From NCBI RefSeq assembly GCF_000025005.1, contig NC_013525.1, positions 1,576,501 through 1,640,500 of the forward strand: a DNA stretch of 64,000 nucleotides. Direction: 5' to 3'. How positions within the stretch are numbered: position 1 is the stretch's first letter; each line of letters opens with the position of its first letter. Below the pieces are notes generated by a model, which saw only the letters and a program-made list of their open reading frames with translations, made no database searches and was not told the DNA's origin. The DNA comes from Thermobaculum terrenum ATCC BAA-798. GTDB taxonomy: Bacteria; Chloroflexota; Chloroflexia; Thermobaculales; Thermobaculaceae. Position numbers and translations under genes: made by a program. Of the stretch, positions 54,101-62,648 are shown one piece after another.

Positions 54101-54390
54101 TCCAGTCCACCCTTTACCCCATTGGAAAGGCTTACGAATCCTTCCCCTCCAAGCCAGAGTTCTAGGTTCACCGCCTTGCCTTTCCATTCAGCAGGGACTA
54201 CTGCAGTAGCTTTCATCCTTACCGGAGTCTCAACTACAGGCCAAAAATCCCCCAATTTCAGACTGTATTCCTGCTTGCTCGATATAAATGTCCAATCTCT
54301 TACTGGACACTCCATAGCATGACGCCATAATCGTATTTCTTCCAGCCTCCGAGCTATGCGAGCAAGCTGTGTCTCATAAGGGCTATCCAT
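51160..54390 (-). CDS. GH38 alpha-mannosidase, long form
   Basis: A 1076-aa family 38 retaining alpha-mannosidase without signal peptide. An N-terminal beta domain (about 1-270) precedes the catalytic domain, which starts at GHAHIDLAWLWPL with zinc ligands His and Asp. Next come TFNQSSAQAYEWME, GGSWCESDCQITGGESFVRQ, the nucleophile Asp in WLPDVFGFSGGIPQLL, and the zinc His in LCQFHDILPGSSIHEVY. C-terminal beta domains begin near 700. The start is ATG 54390 behind GAGGATT. Likely substrates are mannosides or glycan fragments taken up by the cell; linkage specificity is unknown. Confidence 0.93.
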   Translation of the reverse strand: MDSPYETQLARIARRLEEIRLWRHAMECPVRDWTFISSKQEYSLKLGDFWPVVETPVRMKATAVVPAEWKGKAVNLELWLGGEGFVSLSNGVKGGLDPFHRTYKIADVAEGGESININAEVVPKGMFGQHVREPRIEWAQLIVPQQEVIDLDRDLTMILEASQQLGNHEVVPYLIGAAEEALAIISRAWPSNTEVTVRRLQEGYENPIGNGVTMVPLTYLREAIDINPFDRVIWNFPWSDKPAPPLPSEAVEAINEARKTLRSRLEEIKEKFPPHGAIALTGHAHIDLAWLWPLAETHRKVRRTWWSVVNLMKTYEDFTFNQSSAQAYEWMEHEDPELFGEIQKLVKEGRWEPVGGSWCESDCQITGGESFVRQLFYGQRYFQEKFGVRNEVAWLPDVFGFSGGIPQLLRGAGIKNFFTIKLTWNDTNQFPYHLFWWEGIDGSKVKAHIFYNPGQGYNGHIAPLDILGTWRNYKAKTLHPETLLAFGWGDGGGGPSARMLDNYQRLKDFPAMPRLRMAHVEDYFASLPDALPKWSGELYLEFHRGVYTSQAKQKELNRASEHRLLEAEMFAAIASRYGYTYPKEQFDAAWKDLLLCQFHDILPGSSIHEVYQDSHRMLENVISTAEAIRDEALAFIANVDSKGNEAHSVLIANASLKERPLTLIVRDLPSGATLVDQNGNTLPYQQVDEGVLIHALKSRIPACGWQVFQTSSELSGELEVEDQVSVKQAGEKITIENEYLFVEIDADGTLSRVYDKEVDREVLQGKGNQIWAYVDKPRMWDAWELEANYTAEGAPIDQVDSIEVLEAGPLRVAVKVDRSWRSSKVTQIYRLLSSSRRLDIETHIDWHERNVILKAHFPLMVHTRTATYETMYGVHQRPTHRNTSWDAAKFEVVAHRFVDLSETDYGVAILNNAKYGYGVLDSEVSVTLLKSAVYPDVIADEGEHKFIYSLYPHIGDWTEANVVEEAFWLNSPLVSVTTSGQGSNTSRFSLITSEGLPLAVGAVKVSEDGSGLIVRLYEHRGARGTAILSCGLSPISVQRVNLLEEPDTESAQPKLEDGKIVLSVRPFEVISLRLEF

Positions 54391-54436
54391 TCAAATCCTC
54401 CTACACAAGCAAAATATCGTTATTTATTGTAAGATT

Positions 54437-55075
54437 ATGAACACTATGAACGTCACCGAAAATCGAATCTATAAAGCCCTTGAAGTATTAGCTAACTTCC
54501 TGTTTCTAAATGTGCTTTGGCTATTTGTTGCTGCCCCAATTTTCACTATCTTTCCTGCAACTACCGCTTTGTTTGGAGTGGTAAAGGACTGGATTACTGG
54601 CAAAGACAATGGTTTCTTCTTTCCTTTTCTGAGACACCTAAGAAAAGAGTTCTTACAGAGCTTGTTTATAGGTGCTTTTTGGATCCCACTAGGATTAATA
54701 CTGCTCCTGGACATATACGCAATATATCATATGACAGGAATAATCAAACTACTCCTAATACCATTTACCAGCATAATTTGCTTGTTGTATCTAGCGGCAT
54801 CTGTATACATTTTCCCGGTAGCAGTGACTTATAGACTCAAATCCTTGCACATCATACGCAACTCTTTGCTCTATGCTCTCAGCTATCCACATATGACTTT
54901 TGTCAACATTTTGATAGCAACATGCATTGTCTACCTAGCCTGGCTTCTACCTCTCAGCGTACTAATAACTCCAAGTGTAGGAGCTTACACTATGTATCTA
55001 CTTTGCAATAATGTATTCCTGAAGGTTGAGAGAATCCGAGGTCTCAGTCGCTCAGAGGAAGAAATAAAATCATGA
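54437..55075 (+). CDS. yesL: YesL-like (DUF624) membrane protein
   Basis: A 212-aa protein with about five spans. NFLFLNVLWLFVAAPIFTIFPATTALFGVV near the N-terminus is the YesL signature, followed by FFFPFLRHLRKEFLQSL. In Bacillus and relatives these genes accompany ABC sugar importers and intracellular glycosidases; function is unproven. Here it sits between two GH38 genes with no transporter gene in view. ATG 54437 has no strong ribosome site. Its 3' end overlaps the convergent second GH38 gene by six bases. Confidence 0.85.
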   Translation: MNTMNVTENRIYKALEVLANFLFLNVLWLFVAAPIFTIFPATTALFGVVKDWITGKDNGFFFPFLRHLRKEFLQSLFIGAFWIPLGLILLLDIYAIYHMTGIIKLLLIPFTSIICLLYLAASVYIFPVAVTYRLKSLHIIRNSLLYALSYPHMTFVNILIATCIVYLAWLLPLSVLITPSVGAYTMYLLCNNVFLKVERIRGLSRSEEEIKS

Positions 55076-57532
55076 ATTCCCCTCGGCGAACTCCAGCAAG
55101 TTAACCTCTTCAAACTGTTTGCTCTCAGGATCTATCTTAATGGTCTTGATCTCATAAGGTGCGAACTGTAATTCAATATCTAGATCTAACATGAAAAGTC
55201 TTACTCTGGCAGTAACCACTTCTCCATTAGTCTCATAGGCCCTCAAGATATATCCATATCCATCCTCGGCCCTCTTAAGCACGCTGACGATCACATTACT
55301 CGGCGAAACTTCCATAGCCGAATAGGTGGGTGGGAGGACTCCAGGGTGAAAGGACTCAAAAATGGCGATAGGAGGTTGATTGAGTAATGCAGCAGCGAGA
55401 GGAGTGCGGGCATCTCGCCAGCTACCGCTATGAGGTAGTAGTGTGTATCTAAATCTCTGCATCCCCTGATCTATGTAGGAGTAAGAAACGTCAGGATTTA
55501 GCTCAGCAGGTACATGGTGAGCATAAACAGGACTTCTCAGGACTGTGATTGCGAATGCATTATCGAACGCACTGTAGCTGTACTTACAGTCATTGATCAA
55601 GCTCAAACCATACTCTTGTCCAGACTCCAACACACCAGATATATCTACCCATGATTGTCCTGGTTCCTCCTCTCCATTAAGAGGACGGGTAATATGCCCA
55701 TAAGGGATCTCATATGTCACATAATCAGCGTTCCAATTCACCGGGAAGGCAAGCTTGAGCAACTTATGCTTTTCTCGCCAATCTACCACAACATTCACAT
55801 CGATCTGATCTCTCCAAGGATACAGAGTAAATTCTTGTACTAATAGGGAACTCCCATAATGACTTTCAGTCCTAATTACGGACTTAACACTTCCATGTTC
55901 AACCAGCTTGCTTCCGGCTAGTTCAAATCTTCCACATATGTCATCAAACTTGAAGACTCCATGGCTCCAAGTATCAGAGTTGTCGGCTATAACCAGTGGG
56001 AGTGCGGCTGTTGACCTGAAGACCTCAACATTATGTCTTTTATCGAACAGCCTAGCTATCCCACCACAAGAATCGTCGACTTGCATGACAAAGCTAGGTG
56101 TTTCAATCCGAAGGTCATCAGCGATACAGTTTACCGGATTAGTATCTTCCTCAAGTGATTTGGAAGACCTTGGCTTGAGTGTATAGGTCTGCCACCCAAA
56201 GGCCGGGACATCAGCAACAAAGCATATCTTACGATGCGACATTGTAGTAGCATCGGGTTTAATGTATTGAAAAGGATGGCTACCTCCAGAAGCATCCACC
56301 AATTCGTACTGCAAGTCCTTTCTAAGGCTTGACTCTACTTCAACAATCTCTGAAATCTTCCAAGGATGAGGATTGAAAACAAATACGGCCTTGGAATCTT
56401 CCAGGCTATGTGTATCACCCTCTATATTGACCTTCCATGATACGGACTGAAGCGCTGCATTAAGGTTTCTATCTGCGATGCTAATAGCCTCACCGTAAGT
56501 ATAGAGGGCATCCTCATAAGCAAGCTCTATGCTTGTGCCTGCAAGAATATCGTGAAACTGATTGAACAACACGTTTTTCCAGGCCCGATCAAAGTCCTCC
56601 GGATAAGGATGTCGAAGCAACAGATTGGCGAGAGAAGATACCTTCTCGGCAACTATCAGCCTATTCTCCGCCAATCTGTTCAATTTCTTGATACTGGAGT
56701 GCACAGAGTAACAACCACTGGCATGATGCTGAAGCTCATCCTCGATAACAGGAGACTCCTGAGCTAAGTCCGAAACAGCATTAAAGAACATGTTGGGAGA
56801 GCTAAATACAAGCTCAGGTAAATCTTCTTCGGATCCCATAGAGATTATGCTCTCTATGTTCCTTCGAGTAGGCCCTCCACCATGGTTACCAACTCCATAA
56901 AAGCACATAGAGATATCAAGATCCTCGTCTGCTATGCAATTCAATAAATGCTCTCGCAAATCTCCCCTGTCGGTACAGTATGGGTAAGGTATCCTATAAG
57001 CCAACACTGAACTACCATCAGGAGATTTCCACCAAAACAGCCTCGAGGGCAATTCCTTTTCATGCGGCCCAGGGCGCATGAAAACGTAAAACTGCATTTC
57101 ACTCTTACTCAAGATCTGCGGGAGCATAATGTTATGCCCGAAGCTATCTGGGTTGTAGCCTACGCTAGCAGTGATGCCAAACCTAGATAGGAAATATCTC
57201 TGGCCGTATAGCCCTTGCCTGACGAAGGATTCTCCAGATGGCAGGTTACAGTCGGGCTCTACCCACCAGCCGCCGCAAATGTGCCACCTCCCCTCCTTTA
57301 CCCTCTTCTGTATCTCCTCAAACATATCTGGATCGTTGCCCTCGATCCACTCATAGAAAGCAGCAGAGCTAGCTGTGAATATGAAATCCGGATACTCTTT
57401 GAGCCTATCCAGAGCAGACCTGAAAGTGGCTTTGATCTCTTGAAACCCCTCGTTCCACCTCCAAAGCCAGACAGGATCTATATGAGCGTTGCCCACCATG
57501 TAAACTATGCGAGGTCTGTGCGAGGAAGGCAA
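55070..57532 (-). CDS. GH38 alpha-mannosidase, short form
   Basis: An 820-aa family 38 glycosidase that starts directly with the catalytic domain, lacking the N-terminal beta domain of its 1076-aa neighbour. Zinc motif GNAHIDPVWLWRW lies at about 14-26. TASSAAFYEWIEG, GGWWVEPDCNLPSGESFVRQ and the nucleophile Asp in GYNPDSFGHNIMLP follow. The zinc His is in LFNQFHDILAGTSIELAY. The second catalytic residue in the HIDP version differs from HIDL of the long form. It starts at TTG 57532 with GGAG nine bases upstream. It is probably intracellular and complements the other enzyme on a different linkage. Confidence 0.92.
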   Translation of the reverse strand: MPSSHRPRIVYMVGNAHIDPVWLWRWNEGFQEIKATFRSALDRLKEYPDFIFTASSAAFYEWIEGNDPDMFEEIQKRVKEGRWHICGGWWVEPDCNLPSGESFVRQGLYGQRYFLSRFGITASVGYNPDSFGHNIMLPQILSKSEMQFYVFMRPGPHEKELPSRLFWWKSPDGSSVLAYRIPYPYCTDRGDLREHLLNCIADEDLDISMCFYGVGNHGGGPTRRNIESIISMGSEEDLPELVFSSPNMFFNAVSDLAQESPVIEDELQHHASGCYSVHSSIKKLNRLAENRLIVAEKVSSLANLLLRHPYPEDFDRAWKNVLFNQFHDILAGTSIELAYEDALYTYGEAISIADRNLNAALQSVSWKVNIEGDTHSLEDSKAVFVFNPHPWKISEIVEVESSLRKDLQYELVDASGGSHPFQYIKPDATTMSHRKICFVADVPAFGWQTYTLKPRSSKSLEEDTNPVNCIADDLRIETPSFVMQVDDSCGGIARLFDKRHNVEVFRSTAALPLVIADNSDTWSHGVFKFDDICGRFELAGSKLVEHGSVKSVIRTESHYGSSLLVQEFTLYPWRDQIDVNVVVDWREKHKLLKLAFPVNWNADYVTYEIPYGHITRPLNGEEEPGQSWVDISGVLESGQEYGLSLINDCKYSYSAFDNAFAITVLRSPVYAHHVPAELNPDVSYSYIDQGMQRFRYTLLPHSGSWRDARTPLAAALLNQPPIAIFESFHPGVLPPTYSAMEVSPSNVIVSVLKRAEDGYGYILRAYETNGEVVTARVRLFMLDLDIELQFAPYEIKTIKIDPESKQFEEVNLLEFAEGNS

Positions 57533-57558
57533 TAGCTATACTCCAAATCTATGTTATC

Positions 57559-57933
57559 CTAGGCGCTAGCTAACCTAGATCTCCTCTCGCGAGCAGCAGC
57601 CATTTCTACCAAGGCCAGTGAGATTATGCCCAACACCATATGCAGGATTACCAGGGATTCGCTATAAGCTATACCCAGCATAAATCCCAAACCTAAAAGC
57701 AGAGGTAGTAGAGGGAAAAATCTGGCTGTAATCCTTATGCCATTGTTCTCGACACCTGGCTTGGGCCTGAGAGCGATAATGGCAAGTATCGCTATAACAA
57801 AAGCCAGTCCTCTATGTAACTCCCATATATGTTGGTTAAGCACGAAGTCTGATACTCTAGGACCAAAGAAACGAACTATACCAAGCAGAAGCTGTACATA
57901 CAGACAAATCCTTAAGACCCAAAGAAGTTTCAA
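57559..57933 (-). CDS. Four-span membrane protein next to the heme A synthase fusion
   Basis: A 124-aa protein with four hydrophobic segments: LRICLYVQLLLGIVRFF, HRGLAFVIAILAIIALR, FFPLLPLLLGLGFMLGIAY and LVILHMVLGIISLALVEMA. His residues near spans two and four (IWELHRGLAF, VILHMVLG) could bind heme. No family is recognised with confidence. It lies 22 bases after the CtaA-CtaB fusion gene and is almost surely cotranscribed, suggesting a part in heme or oxidase assembly. Confidence 0.7.
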   Translation of the reverse strand: MKLLWVLRICLYVQLLLGIVRFFGPRVSDFVLNQHIWELHRGLAFVIAILAIIALRPKPGVENNGIRITARFFPLLPLLLGLGFMLGIAYSESLVILHMVLGIISLALVEMAAARERRSRLASA

Positions 57934-57955
57934 CTTCTACCTCCAGAAAGGATTG

Positions 57956-59824
57956 TTATCTTAGGGCAATCAACCTATCGATAACCATGGCAGCATAGAG
58001 CATCGCCAGATAGATGTTCGAATACTTGAATACTCTCCAAGCCAAAGCTATCTCAGGATGCAGCTTGAGCTGAATAGCCCTGATGACAAGTAGCAGTCCC
58101 AAGGATATAGCCACAACAAGGTAAATATAACCGAGGGAATGGGTTAGGAAAGGTAAGATCGTGCTAAGAAGCAGCAGCACAGCATACTTCAGTATGCCGT
58201 TCATGGTAGCTTCCTGTCCTTTTACCACGGGCAACATCGGAATACCAGCTGCTTTATAGTCCTCCTGTCGAACCAGAGCCAATGACCAGAAATGAGCCGG
58301 GGTCCAGAAGAAGATAATCGCAAAGAACAATATGGCCGGCAGACCAACGTCACCTGTGACTGCCGCCCAACCAACTAACGGCGGAACTGCACCAGCGGCT
58401 CCACCTATAACTATATTCTGCGTAGTGGTTCTCTTGAGCCAAGCTGTGTAGACAAATACGTAGAATAAGTTTCCTAGTATAGCCAGTACCGCCGCCACAG
58501 GATTCACAAATACCCACATCTCAACCAGGGCTAGGATGCTAAGAAAAATACCAAACCAAAGAGCTCGTTCAGGACTAACCCTGCCGGTAACCACAGGGCG
58601 GTTCCTGGTGCGCCTCATCTTGGCATCTATATCCCGGTCCAGGAAGTTGTTGATGGAGTGTGCTCCACCTGTGGCCAAAATACCCCCAAGAACGGTCCAG
58701 AACATCAATCCCAGCAGAGAGCCTTGAGGTGGATGCTGAACAGCAGCTATCAGCATCGCAGCTATTGTGGGCACAAGCAGCAGAGGGATTATCCTAGGCT
58801 TCATCAACGCAAAGTAAGCTCTCACAGGTTCTGGCACCCTAGAGAATACTCGCCTTGACAACCCCTTAGAACCCTTCTTAATCTTGCTCGCCTGAGGCTC
58901 CCCTACCCAAATCAGGGTTACAAGAACTACAAGTGCTGCCCAAGTGGCTGCAGCTACGGCCAAATGCAACCCCTTCATTGCTGGCGAAGCCTTAGTCCAG
59001 ATAGTGAACGCTCCTATGAATACCTGAGAAACATAAAATATGGCCAGTACATGTGTGGCCGACATTACCAAACGGTCGCCTCGCCTTTTTCTCCAAACCC
59101 CTATAGCAAGTAACAACATTAAAATGTCAGCCACACCAACAGCCAGACGATGACCAAAGTTCACCCATTGCAAGTAGTTTTGGGGAAGTATGTTAGCATC
59201 GCTACAATGGGGCCATGCAGGACAAGCTATATCTGCACCCTCTCCAATAACAGCCGACCCAGAGAAGAGAGCTATATACGTCCATATCAGAGTTGCAATA
59301 GCAAACCATTTTAACCATCCACTCTTCTCGCTGATAGGCACAGCGCCTATCCTAGCAAACAAAGCCAAGAGAATAGTCGAGCCCATGAGTATCATGGAGT
59401 TGCCCATATGGGCTGCTACCCATCCATGACCGACCTCAAAGATAACGGTCAGAGCACCCAATATAGCCTGTGCTATATAAGACACCGCGGCAAGGAGAGC
59501 AAAGACCAACAACCTACGGGGCTTTCGGAACCATAGTAGCGTTGAGAGCACTGTGAAAAGCATCAAGAAACCAACGAGCACAGCAAACAGCCTATGGTTC
59601 CATTCCACCATAGGATGAAACTCGAGTGGAGGAACCCACCGACCATTACACTTAGGCCAAGAAGCCCCACAGCCGGTGCCAGACTCGGTAACCCGGACTA
59701 TACCCCCAAGGACTATAAGCATCCATACTGCGAAAGCGTTGAGTGCTGTTATGCGTTGGTACCAGTTTGGGGTAGTGCCATCACTATTAGCCCTATTGGC
59801 GAATAAGGTGCTCAGAACGCTCAT
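57956..59824 (-). CDS. ctaAB: Fused heme A synthase (CtaA) - heme O synthase (CtaB)
   Basis: A single 622-aa membrane protein carrying both final steps of heme A synthesis. Residues 1 to about 300 are CtaA/COX15: LGGIVRVTESGTGCGASWPKCNG, EWNHRLFAVLVGF, AHMGNSMIL, FGHRLAVGV and GLHLAVAAATW supply the heme-binding His residues. From about 335 comes the prenyltransferase CtaB: YFALMKPRII, the Asp-rich INNFLDRDIDAKMRRTRNRP and GGAAGAVPPLVGW. CtaB farnesylates heme B to heme O and CtaA oxidises it to heme A. The start is ATG 59824. It implies an aa3-type oxidase, whose genes are not in the window. Confidence 0.95.
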   Translation of the reverse strand: MSVLSTLFANRANSDGTTPNWYQRITALNAFAVWMLIVLGGIVRVTESGTGCGASWPKCNGRWVPPLEFHPMVEWNHRLFAVLVGFLMLFTVLSTLLWFRKPRRLLVFALLAAVSYIAQAILGALTVIFEVGHGWVAAHMGNSMILMGSTILLALFARIGAVPISEKSGWLKWFAIATLIWTYIALFSGSAVIGEGADIACPAWPHCSDANILPQNYLQWVNFGHRLAVGVADILMLLLAIGVWRKRRGDRLVMSATHVLAIFYVSQVFIGAFTIWTKASPAMKGLHLAVAAATWAALVVLVTLIWVGEPQASKIKKGSKGLSRRVFSRVPEPVRAYFALMKPRIIPLLLVPTIAAMLIAAVQHPPQGSLLGLMFWTVLGGILATGGAHSINNFLDRDIDAKMRRTRNRPVVTGRVSPERALWFGIFLSILALVEMWVFVNPVAAVLAILGNLFYVFVYTAWLKRTTTQNIVIGGAAGAVPPLVGWAAVTGDVGLPAILFFAIIFFWTPAHFWSLALVRQEDYKAAGIPMLPVVKGQEATMNGILKYAVLLLLSTILPFLTHSLGYIYLVVAISLGLLLVIRAIQLKLHPEIALAWRVFKYSNIYLAMLYAAMVIDRLIALR

Positions 59825-60144
59825 ATCTTGTATAGCCCCTTACAGCATGGTTATAAATACGCAAGAATATCATAAGGAAAAATTAAAGAATACTTTCCCT
59901 GTTTATCTGAATCTATTGTCTCACTTTGTGCCTACAAACACAAACTAGTAAACAGATCTCGTTCTATGATAACAGCTGCTAATATCGAGCACCCAGTAAA
60001 CTGCAAAATTTCTATCTCCAAAGGGTCAATTAACTCTAAGCCGACACATTTTAGCTTCATGGTTATCATCAAGCTGAAACCTAATGTAGATACCGCATTA
60101 AATAGTTAGTAGACGAGATAGGGATGAATGCTGAAATTTGAAGA
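59825..60144. other. Intergenic region between divergent genes
   Basis: This 320-base AT-rich stretch separates the CtaA-CtaB fusion (minus) from ccmE (plus) and must hold both promoters. I see TATGAT- and TATAAC-like boxes on the minus strand but no pair good enough to call, and no RNA gene or repeat. Confidence 0.4.
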
Positions 60145-60594
60145 GTGAATTCCATGTGGTATACTGCCAAGGGAATGGCACAAGCTGTAGCGGTAGACAC
60201 CACGAGGAGAAGAAACCTGGGACTGCTAGTTGTGGGACTGGTGGCAGCTGCCGCCATCCTCTACCTGGTGGTCTCCAACTTCTCGGCCAACACCGTCTAC
60301 TACCTGAAGGTCTCCGAGCTGCAGTCCTCCTATCATGGGGGACAGGTCAGGGTGTCAGGCAAGGTGTTGCCTGGCTCCATCTCCAGGCAAGGAGACAAGC
60401 TCAGCTTCACAGCCTATGATGGTTCTGGCAGGATGAGGGTGGAGTATCAGGGTGTGGTGCCGGACATCTTCAAGGACAATGCTGATGTGGTGGTGGAGGG
60501 CACCTATGATGGGCAGGTGTTCCATGCCCACACCCTACTTGCCAAGTGCCCCTCCAAGTTCCAGTCCAAACCATCCCAAGGATATGCCCAGTGA
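60145..60594 (+). CDS. ccmE: CcmE, cytochrome c-type biogenesis heme chaperone (Cys variant)
   Basis: A 149-aa heme chaperone of System I. A cytosolic N-terminus and one span (LGLLVVGLVAAAAILYLVV, about 25-43) are followed by the periplasmic OB-fold (VRVSGKVLPGSI, LSFTAYDGSGRMRVEY, VVVEGTYDGQVF). The covalent heme-binding His of Escherichia CcmE is replaced by C135 in LLAKCPSKF, as in Cys-type CcmE of archaea and several Gram-positive or Chloroflexota-like lineages. The usual following Tyr is F139. Codons are far more G/C-ending than in neighbouring genes. Start choices are GTG 60145, ATG 60154 or ATG 60175. Its stop overlaps the ccmF start. Confidence 0.92.
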   Translation: MNSMWYTAKGMAQAVAVDTTRRRNLGLLVVGLVAAAAILYLVVSNFSANTVYYLKVSELQSSYHGGQVRVSGKVLPGSISRQGDKLSFTAYDGSGRMRVEYQGVVPDIFKDNADVVVEGTYDGQVFHAHTLLAKCPSKFQSKPSQGYAQ

Positions 60595-62648
60595 TTCCTT
60601 CTGATATAGCTTTCCTGGCACTAGTAATAGCTTTTGTACTAGCTGTATATGGTTTAGCGACAGGAGCATACGGTTCCTGGCTGCTGGCTAACAGCGAAAA
60701 CAGGTTGTACAATAAGCTGAGGGGTAATCTACTTGTTAGAAGCTCTCAGCATGCAGTATTCGCAAATGCCTTTCTGGTTACTCTGGCAAGCGGGTTCCTG
60801 TTCTGGGCATTGTTTACTCATGACTTCAGAATTGCATACGTAGCCCAGACATCTAGTAGAGATATGAGTCCCAGTTATCTATTCACAAGTTTCTGGGGCG
60901 GGCAAGCAGGATCTCTTTTGTTCTGGGCCTGGATGCTGACCATCTTCTCAGCCATCGCAGTTTGGCATGCTAGAAAGAACTATCCAGAACTAGCTCCTTA
61001 TGTAGGTTCGGTACTTCTTGGCATAGAAGTATTCTTCTTATTGCTTCTAAGCTTCGTCTCCAATCCATTTGAGAGGCTAGCGGTCGAAGCAGTTGACGGG
61101 CAAGGACTCAATCCGCTCCTCATGGACCCTGGGATGAGATTTCATCCTCCATTCCTACTTACTGGTTATATGAGTTTCTCCATACCCTTTGCCTATGCTA
61201 TAGCAGCTCTCCTAACCGGAAGACTCGGCAAGGAATGGTTGCTGGCTATCCGAAGGTGGATGCTCGTCGGATGGCTAATACAAGGTATAGGACTGCTTAT
61301 AGGTGCGTGGTGGGCCTACCACGTTCTTGGTTGGGGAGGCTATTGGGGTTGGGACCCAGTGGAAAATGCAGCTCTAATGCCTTGGTTAACCGCGACAGCA
61401 TTTATTCACTCAACCATGGTCCAAGAGCGTCGCGGAATGCTCAAGGTATGGAATCTGGGACTCGTGGTTTTGACCTTCCTTCTAGCCATATTCGGTACTT
61501 TCATTGTACGTAGCGGTGTAATCTCCTCTGTACATGCTTTCGCACTTTCTAGTCTGGGACCATTCTTCTTCACATTCCTAGGTATAGCTACTATATTCTC
61601 GTTGGGGCTGATATTCTTCAGGTTGCCCAAGCTGAAGACGGAGGGAAGGTTTGATTCCCTATTGTCCAAAGAGGCCAGCTTCCTAATGAACAACCTACTG
61701 ATACTTGGAATTACTTTCGCCACCTTCTGGGGTACTATATTCCCGCTCATATCAGAGGTAGTTAGGGGAGCAAAGGTATCGGTAGGTCCACCATTCTTCA
61801 AGCAAGTGAATGGTCCTTTGTTCCTGCTGCTGATACTCCTAATCGGCTTCGGAACGTTGTTAGCATGGCGGCGCAGCTCAGGCCACAAGTTCATACGTAA
61901 TTTGGCACTCCCAGCAGTATCTGGAATAATAGTAGGATCACTTCTATTCCTACTGGGCGTACGAAAGTTCCCTGCATTACTATCTTTCTCTGCTATAGTG
62001 TTTGTTTTCGTAGCCACCTGCATAGAATTCTATAAGGCCGCAGCTGCTAGAAGCAGGAATACCTCAGAGCCATTTGCGATCGCTCTGGTAAATATAGTTA
62101 GAAGAAATAGACGAAGATATGGTGGATATATAGTCCACTTAGCTATGTTGCTACTGGCAGTAGGTATAACAGCCTCTAGCTTCTATCAATATGAATCCAC
62201 GCGTACACTACAGAAGGGCCAGTCTATGAGCGTGGATGGCTATACCATCACAAGCAATGGCCTATACGTTATACAAAGACCAAGCGTCCAGGTAATCTAT
62301 GCAGATCTGAGTCTCAGGCATGGGCAAGAGTACTTGGGTAACATACGCCCTGAGAAAAGGATTTATAAGAATTGGGAAGACCAGCCTGTCACCGGAATAG
62401 CTATCAAGACTCTATTTCCCAACCTAGATGATATATACGTGCTAATAAGTGATATAGACCAAAACGGCAACGCAACTATTAGGGTATTTATAAATCCCAT
62501 GGTGGCTCTTATATGGTGGGGTGGTGTACTATTTGTAATTGGCACCCTAATATGTGCATGGCCACAGGCAAGGAGAAGCGTGGTCAGACAAAGGAGTACA
62601 GCTGCAGAGGCATTAGTTAATCGGGTGGGCGCGAATGTCCAGGCTTAG
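60591..62648 (+). CDS. ccmF: CcmF, cytochrome c heme lyase subunit (System I)
   Basis: A 685-aa polytopic protein that takes heme from holo-CcmE and attaches it to apocytochrome c with CcmH. About fifteen spans are visible. The WWD motif is GWGGYWGWDPVENAALMPWL, preceded by YHVLG. Conserved His regions include RSSQHAVFANAF, FHPPFLLTGY, TAFIHSTM and SSVHAFA. A periplasmic C-terminal domain and a last span (ALIWWGGVLFVIGTLI) follow. The frame opens at 60546, but GTG 60591 overlapping the ccmE TGA is the likely start. It overlaps ccmH by 14 bases. Confidence 0.94.
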   Translation: MIPSDIAFLALVIAFVLAVYGLATGAYGSWLLANSENRLYNKLRGNLLVRSSQHAVFANAFLVTLASGFLFWALFTHDFRIAYVAQTSSRDMSPSYLFTSFWGGQAGSLLFWAWMLTIFSAIAVWHARKNYPELAPYVGSVLLGIEVFFLLLLSFVSNPFERLAVEAVDGQGLNPLLMDPGMRFHPPFLLTGYMSFSIPFAYAIAALLTGRLGKEWLLAIRRWMLVGWLIQGIGLLIGAWWAYHVLGWGGYWGWDPVENAALMPWLTATAFIHSTMVQERRGMLKVWNLGLVVLTFLLAIFGTFIVRSGVISSVHAFALSSLGPFFFTFLGIATIFSLGLIFFRLPKLKTEGRFDSLLSKEASFLMNNLLILGITFATFWGTIFPLISEVVRGAKVSVGPPFFKQVNGPLFLLLILLIGFGTLLAWRRSSGHKFIRNLALPAVSGIIVGSLLFLLGVRKFPALLSFSAIVFVFVATCIEFYKAAAARSRNTSEPFAIALVNIVRRNRRRYGGYIVHLAMLLLAVGITASSFYQYESTRTLQKGQSMSVDGYTITSNGLYVIQRPSVQVIYADLSLRHGQEYLGNIRPEKRIYKNWEDQPVTGIAIKTLFPNLDDIYVLISDIDQNGNATIRVFINPMVALIWWGGVLFVIGTLICAWPQARRSVVRQRSTAAEALVNRVGANVQA

